Of a DNA stretch of 8,914 nucleotides, positions 5,128-8,914 are shown in pieces. Origin of the DNA: Planctomycetia bacterium (GTDB lineage: Bacteria; Planctomycetota; Phycisphaerae; Phycisphaerales; UBA1924); assembly GCA_005776545.1 (NCBI GenBank), contig SXOY01000161.1, positions 1 to 8,914 of the forward strand, in the 5' to 3' direction. Position 1 is the stretch's first letter; each line of letters begins with the position of its first letter. The translations under genes and the position numbers were made by a program. Below the pieces are notes generated by a model that was not told where the DNA came from, made no database searches, and saw only the letters and a list, made by a program, of their open reading frames with translations.

Positions 5128-8100
5128 ATGAGGAATATTTACCTTTCTGCTGTTCTGGTGTTGGCGGTTCTATTGATCTGCTGGCGCTCGATCGTGCCCG
5201 TCGAGAAGAAACTGAAGCTCGGCAAAGACCTTCGCGGCGGCGTGAGCCTTGTATACGCCGTTCAGATTCGCCCCGATGAAAACGCCAAGATGGTGCTCGA
5301 TCAGACCATCAGTGTGTTGAAGCAACGAATCAATCCGGTGGGAACGCTGGATATCACGTTTGTCGCTCAGGGAAGAGACCGCATTGAAGTGACCATGCCA
5401 CTGCCAGGAGAGCGTGTCAAGGCGCTGCGGCAGGCGTATGAAGACGAACTTGCAAATCTTGGTGTCAATTCTCTGTCACCTGCCAGGTTTGACCAACTGA
5501 TGCGTGCGCCGGCTGAACAGCGCGCAGCACAGATCGAAGTTATCAGCAAGGCCGATGCCGCACAGGGAGATCGGCTCAAGGCGGCCGTGGCAGCATTTGA
5601 TGCGGAAGCCGCGGCACGCAATGCCCTGGCCACCGCGACAACTGCTACAGGCGCGGAACGAGATGCACTTGTCAACGCCGCCGGCGCTGCTGGGGAAGTT
5701 GTGGATCAAAAGCGGGCGGAATATTTCAAGAGCATTGTGACCGCCGAAGATGTGCGACGGGTCTTGACTCTTTCCGACAAGGATCGAATTCTGGACGATC
5801 CGTCAGCGACAGATCCGTTGCTGGCCAGGGTGACAATTCCAAGCCCTAGAAAACAGGGTTTTGAGCGACTGCTGGCGGCACACCCAGATGCAAAAGCACA
5901 GATCGACCGCGTCATCAGTGTTCACAACACTTTCATTTCAGAGCGAACCACGCTGGATGATCCTCAAGATCTCGTGAAGCTGCTGAAGGGTGCAGGCGTT
6001 CTGACGTTCAGAATTACTGTCGATCCGCAGAGTTCGGCAACTGCAAACACTCACCCCGAAGAAGCATCGCTGCGTGAGCAACTTCGTGCTCGCGGCCCAA
6101 AGAATGTGAAGTCGAATGACGCCAGGTGGTACAAACTCAACAAGCTTGAGAGCTGGTATGACGATGTCCGTGATTTGCGAATGATTGAAACTGCCGCCGC
6201 GGTGTATTTTGCAGGCCGCGGATATGTGGTTGAACCGTTCGACGGCGAGTATTACATGCTGGCGTGGGACACCCGCAAATTGCGGCTTACTCCTGCGGAG
6301 GGCGACTGGTCGGTCGCATCCTCAAAGCAAACTCTCGACGAGTTGAACAAGCCCGCGATTGCATTTGAAATGAACCCTCGGGGCGGGGCCTTGCTCGGTG
6401 ATTTGACCCTGGAGCCATCGAAGATCAAGAGCAAGATGGCCGTCATGCTCGATGATGAAATTTATACCGCTCCGACGCTGCAATCTGCAATCTCGCGGTC
6501 TGGACGCATCACCGGCAGCTTTGAGCAATCCGAAGTCGATTACATCGTGCGTGTGCTCAACGCTGGTTCGTTGCAGGCAAAATTGTCGCCCGAGCCACTT
6601 TCCACACAACAAGTGGGGCCGCAACTTGGTCAAGACAACCTGGATAAAGGACTCAAAGCTGGTGTGGTCGCCCTCGTAGTTGTGGGCGGATTCATGATTG
6701 TCTACTACTTTGGCTGCGGCGTGATTTCAGTTATCGCGCTGCTCTGCAACGCGTTGATCATCGTTGGCGCAATGGCTTTGGCCCAGGCATCATTTACAAT
6801 GCCAGGCATCGCCGGATTGATTCTCACGTTTGGTACAGCTGTCGATGCAAACGTCCTGATCTATGAACGTATTCGCGAAGAAATCAGAAACGGGCAGGAT
6901 GTTCGGACGGCGGTACGACTTGGTTTCCACAAGGCACTTTCTTCGATTGTCGACGGCAACGTTGCGAACTTGATCGTCTGTATCGTGTTGGCATATATCG
7001 GCACTCCCGAAATTCGCGGGTTTGCAATTACCATGGGGATCGGCGTGATTGGCACACTCTTCTGTGCACTGGTCATCACGCGGTTGTTCTTTGATGTTTT
7101 GGTCCACAAGTTCGGTTGGCGGCGAGTTTCCATGCTTCCAATGGCGGTACCTGCGCTGCAGAGCCTCTTGACCCCCAAGATCAACTGGCTCAAGCTTCGA
7201 TATATTTTCTTTATCGTCTCAACGATCTACGTAGCCATGGGTCTGTATGCCGCGGGAACTCGTGGCGACAAGATGCTGCACATTGAGTTCCTGGGCGGTA
7301 CTCAGGTCGAAGTGCAATTTAAACGCGGGCCCGATGGCAATCCGCTCAAGCTCACACGTGCAGAAGTTGAAGAACGCGTGAAGGCTGAGGCTGCCAAGCT
7401 GGATGACCGCAAGACTTCGCTGCAAATGCAATCTGTTGATGTGACTCCTATTAATCCAGACAATGGCGGCGTTCGCTCAAATTGGTTCCTGATCAAAACC
7501 GTGGCAACCAATCAGACCGCCGTGGAGCAAGTTGTTTCCAAGGCTCTCTCTGATCAAATTGAACAACAGCAAGCCCTTCGCTTTAATTCAAGCAGCGAAA
7601 AGGACTGGACCAAGGTCGCAGTCTATCCGATTAACCACCCGACACTTGGCGAGTGTATTGAACGTCCTCAGTTCAAGGACTCGGTGTTGAAGTTTGATGG
7701 TGGCGTTGCAGTAGTGCTCGACGGAATTGAACCTCCAATCGATGCCGCGACCCTGAAAGCCAGACTTGATAAGGCGCGCTCCAAACCCGAGTACGCAGAC
7801 ACGCTTGCACGTACACGAGAGTTGATTGTTCTTGAGGAGAGTGCAGGTCTTGTGAAGAGTGCCGCAGTGGTCGTGCGCGATGAAGATTCCACGATCTATA
7901 CCGATGAAGATCGCTGGGGCGAGCGAGTTGCAAAGCGCGAATGGGCGCTGACCTGCGATGCACTCACGCGTGCAGGCACATCTGCGAGTATTCAAAATTT
8001 CAGTCCAGCAATTGCTGAGACGTTTAAGGCGCAGGCTGTGGCTGCGATCGGTTTGAGTTTCCTGCTCATCGGGATCTATATCTGGGTCCGATTCAAAGGC

Positions 8101-8616
8101 TTCCGCTACTCATTTGCGGCGATTATCGCTCTGGTGCACGACATTCTTACTGTTATTGGAGCGGTCGCGCTATGTGAGATTATCTTTGAATACGGATGGG
8201 GCGAAGAGGTTGCCAGATCACTGCTCCTTATGCCATTCAAGGTCGACTTGAACATGGTGGCGGCGATGTTGACGGTAGCGGGATACTCCCTCAACGATAC
8301 CATCATTATCATGGATCGCATCCGCGAGACAAAGGGCAAACTCGTGCATGCGTCTGCCGAAATCATAAATTCGGCTATCAATCAGACTATCAGCCGAACA
8401 GTCATTACTTCAGGAATGACGCTGCTCTCTGGTATTATCTTGTACATCTTCGGCGGCGAAGGTGTGCGTCCGTTTGCGTTTGCTCTGACGGTGGGGATCG
8501 GTGTGGGTACATACTCATCCATCGCGGTCGCCGCCCCGATCGTTTGGTCACGCAAGGGCAGTAAGCAGACAGAGGCATCATTGGACACTGGTATCGTGCC
8601 TACTCCAACGAATTGA
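5128..8616 (+). CDS. secDF: Protein translocase subunit SecDF (SecD-SecF fusion) with enlarged periplasmic domains
   Basis: A 1162-residue fusion of SecD (about 1-665) and SecF (about 685-1140). It uses the proton motive force to help pull preproteins through SecYEG. Expected topology is 12 membrane helices: about 5-23, five at 511-655, 690-709, and five at 970-1140. Motifs are LGKDLRGG (31-38), RITGSF and NAGSL (about 460-482), the SecD proton-pathway motif TFGTAVDANVLIYERIREE (567-585, Asp573), the SecF motif IEFLGGTQVEV (719-729), ALVHD (1001-1005), and GYSLNDTIIIMDRIRE (1052-1067). The first periplasmic domain is about 480 residues and includes an Ala-rich, probably helical insertion (about 97-283) between RIEVTMPLPGE and LLKGAGVLTFRI. 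The SecF periplasmic domain is also enlarged (about 711-968). ATG 5128 is chosen because no other usual start occurs after the in-frame TGA at 5071-5073; the ribosome binding site is weak. Large SecDF proteins are usual in planctomycetes. Identity is certain; the insertion's role is unknown. Confidence 0.97.
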   Translation: MRNIYLSAVLVLAVLLICWRSIVPVEKKLKLGKDLRGGVSLVYAVQIRPDENAKMVLDQTISVLKQRINPVGTLDITFVAQGRDRIEVTMPLPGERVKALRQAYEDELANLGVNSLSPARFDQLMRAPAEQRAAQIEVISKADAAQGDRLKAAVAAFDAEAAARNALATATTATGAERDALVNAAGAAGEVVDQKRAEYFKSIVTAEDVRRVLTLSDKDRILDDPSATDPLLARVTIPSPRKQGFERLLAAHPDAKAQIDRVISVHNTFISERTTLDDPQDLVKLLKGAGVLTFRITVDPQSSATANTHPEEASLREQLRARGPKNVKSNDARWYKLNKLESWYDDVRDLRMIETAAAVYFAGRGYVVEPFDGEYYMLAWDTRKLRLTPAEGDWSVASSKQTLDELNKPAIAFEMNPRGGALLGDLTLEPSKIKSKMAVMLDDEIYTAPTLQSAISRSGRITGSFEQSEVDYIVRVLNAGSLQAKLSPEPLSTQQVGPQLGQDNLDKGLKAGVVALVVVGGFMIVYYFGCGVISVIALLCNALIIVGAMALAQASFTMPGIAGLILTFGTAVDANVLIYERIREEIRNGQDVRTAVRLGFHKALSSIVDGNVANLIVCIVLAYIGTPEIRGFAITMGIGVIGTLFCALVITRLFFDVLVHKFGWRRVSMLPMAVPALQSLLTPKINWLKLRYIFFIVSTIYVAMGLYAAGTRGDKMLHIEFLGGTQVEVQFKRGPDGNPLKLTRAEVEERVKAEAAKLDDRKTSLQMQSVDVTPINPDNGGVRSNWFLIKTVATNQTAVEQVVSKALSDQIEQQQALRFNSSSEKDWTKVAVYPINHPTLGECIERPQFKDSVLKFDGGVAVVLDGIEPPIDAATLKARLDKARSKPEYADTLARTRELIVLEESAGLVKSAAVVVRDEDSTIYTDEDRWGERVAKREWALTCDALTRAGTSASIQNFSPAIAETFKAQAVAAIGLSFLLIGIYIWVRFKGFRYSFAAIIALVHDILTVIGAVALCEIIFEYGWGEEVARSLLLMPFKVDLNMVAAMLTVAGYSLNDTIIIMDRIRETKGKLVHASAEIINSAINQTISRTVITSGMTLLSGIILYIFGGEGVRPFAFALTVGIGVGTYSSIAVAAPIVWSRKGSKQTEASLDTGIVPTPTN

Positions 8617-8632
8617 GTTGGGTGTAGGGCGT

Positions 8633-8636
8633 GGAG
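8633..8636 (+). promoter_or_regulatory. Shine-Dalgarno for the gene after secDF
   Basis: GGAG lies 6 nt before ATG 8643. It is one of the better-spaced ribosome binding sites in the window and decides the start of the partial right-hand gene. Confidence 0.55.
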
Positions 8637-8642
8637 TTGCAT

Positions 8643-8914
8643 ATGCAGACACAATCCGCACGGCTTGTTGGTGGATTTGCACTACTGGCGGTTGTGTGGA
8701 TTGTGACCTACTGGGCCTGGGGTCCCACTGAACCAAAGATCAGTTTCGCTATGGCGCCCGAAGAGCTGCCTGAAGACTTGGCAAAAACGGGCAATTCGGA
8801 GCTGAACACTTCAAACGCGAATGCGTTGAAATTAGGGCCGCCAGAACCAACAACAACAGGCGAAGAGCCGGTAGTGATTCCCCCTGAGTTTATTGGCTAC
8901 GTAATACTGCCTGG
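8643..8914 (+). CDS. Membrane-anchored protein with acidic/Pro linker, possibly LysM-containing (partial, runs off right edge)
   Basis: Ninety complete codons are visible with no stop. The N-terminus MQTQSARLVGG is followed by one hydrophobic segment (about 9-26, VGGFALLAVVWIVTYWAW) that looks like an uncleaved signal anchor. A long linker rich in Glu, Pro, Thr and Asn follows (about 28-82), then PPEFIGYVILPG at the cut. The Y-x-V/I-x-x-G pattern at the end is how many LysM peptidoglycan-binding domains begin (YxVxxGDTL), which suggests a cell-wall-binding protein, but the diagnostic part lies beyond the edge. It starts 26 nt after secDF with GGAG 6 nt upstream, so it is probably in the same operon. 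The gene is likely real; the LysM assignment is tentative. Confidence 0.7.
   Translation, partial: MQTQSARLVGGFALLAVVWIVTYWAWGPTEPKISFAMAPEELPEDLAKTGNSELNTSNANALKLGPPEPTTTGEEPVVIPPEFIGYVILP

Noticed and set aside
5070..5279. 69-codon ORF overlapping the secDF start
   Set aside because: It is out of frame with secDF, covers conserved SecD coding sequence, is Arg-rich in composition and has no membrane or secretion signal; most likely a shadow.

Overview
The window looks like chromosomal core sequence from a planctomycete, probably of the Phycisphaerae type. This is inferred from a very large SecD-SecF fusion with oversized extracytoplasmic domains, a YajC with a long low-complexity N-terminus, a planctomycete-style site-2-protease-like protein next to a rhomboid, and sparse Shine-Dalgarno sequences. 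No marker gene (rRNA, tRNA) is present to confirm it. GC content is moderate, and I saw no mobile element, CRISPR array or RNA gene.

Layout. Positions 1-513 on the minus strand carry the N-terminal 171 codons of an MlaF-like ABC transporter ATPase that runs off the left edge. It diverges across only about 41 bp from a co-directional plus-strand run of genes. These are an ADP-ribose pyrophosphatase-type Nudix hydrolase (555-1118), a degenerate site-2-protease-like membrane protein (1121-2176), a rhomboid intramembrane serine protease (2285-3166), tRNA-guanine transglycosylase tgt (3188-4447), yajC (4535-5017), a fused secDF (5128-8616), and the start of a membrane-anchored protein that may carry a LysM domain (8643 to the right edge). 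Intergenic gaps are 2, 108, 21, 87, 110 and 26 nt, so much of the run could be co-transcribed.

How the genes work together. tgt-yajC-secD-secF is a widely conserved bacterial gene order: Tgt modifies wobble guanine in GUN-anticodon tRNAs, and YajC and SecDF assist SecYEG export. Here that block is preceded by two intramembrane-protease-family proteins, so most of the window deals with the cytoplasmic membrane: lipid transport, membrane proteolysis or its regulation, and protein export.

Most notable observations. (1) The site-2-protease-like protein has lost both zinc histidines (HExxH became REVAR) but keeps the downstream Asp, so it is probably a pseudoprotease. (2) Its cytoplasmic tail is clearly related (15 of 32 identical) to the tail of the adjacent, apparently active rhomboid. 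(3) Tgt has two insertions, one inside the zinc site. (4) SecDF carries an inserted helical Ala-rich block of roughly 180 residues in its first periplasmic domain. (5) The tgt 3' end holds a canonical four-tract G-quadruplex motif, and the tgt-yajC gap holds a hairpin whose loop can pair with sequence just upstream of the yajC ribosome binding site. I found no clearly new multi-gene system; the pseudoprotease/rhomboid pair is the best candidate for one.
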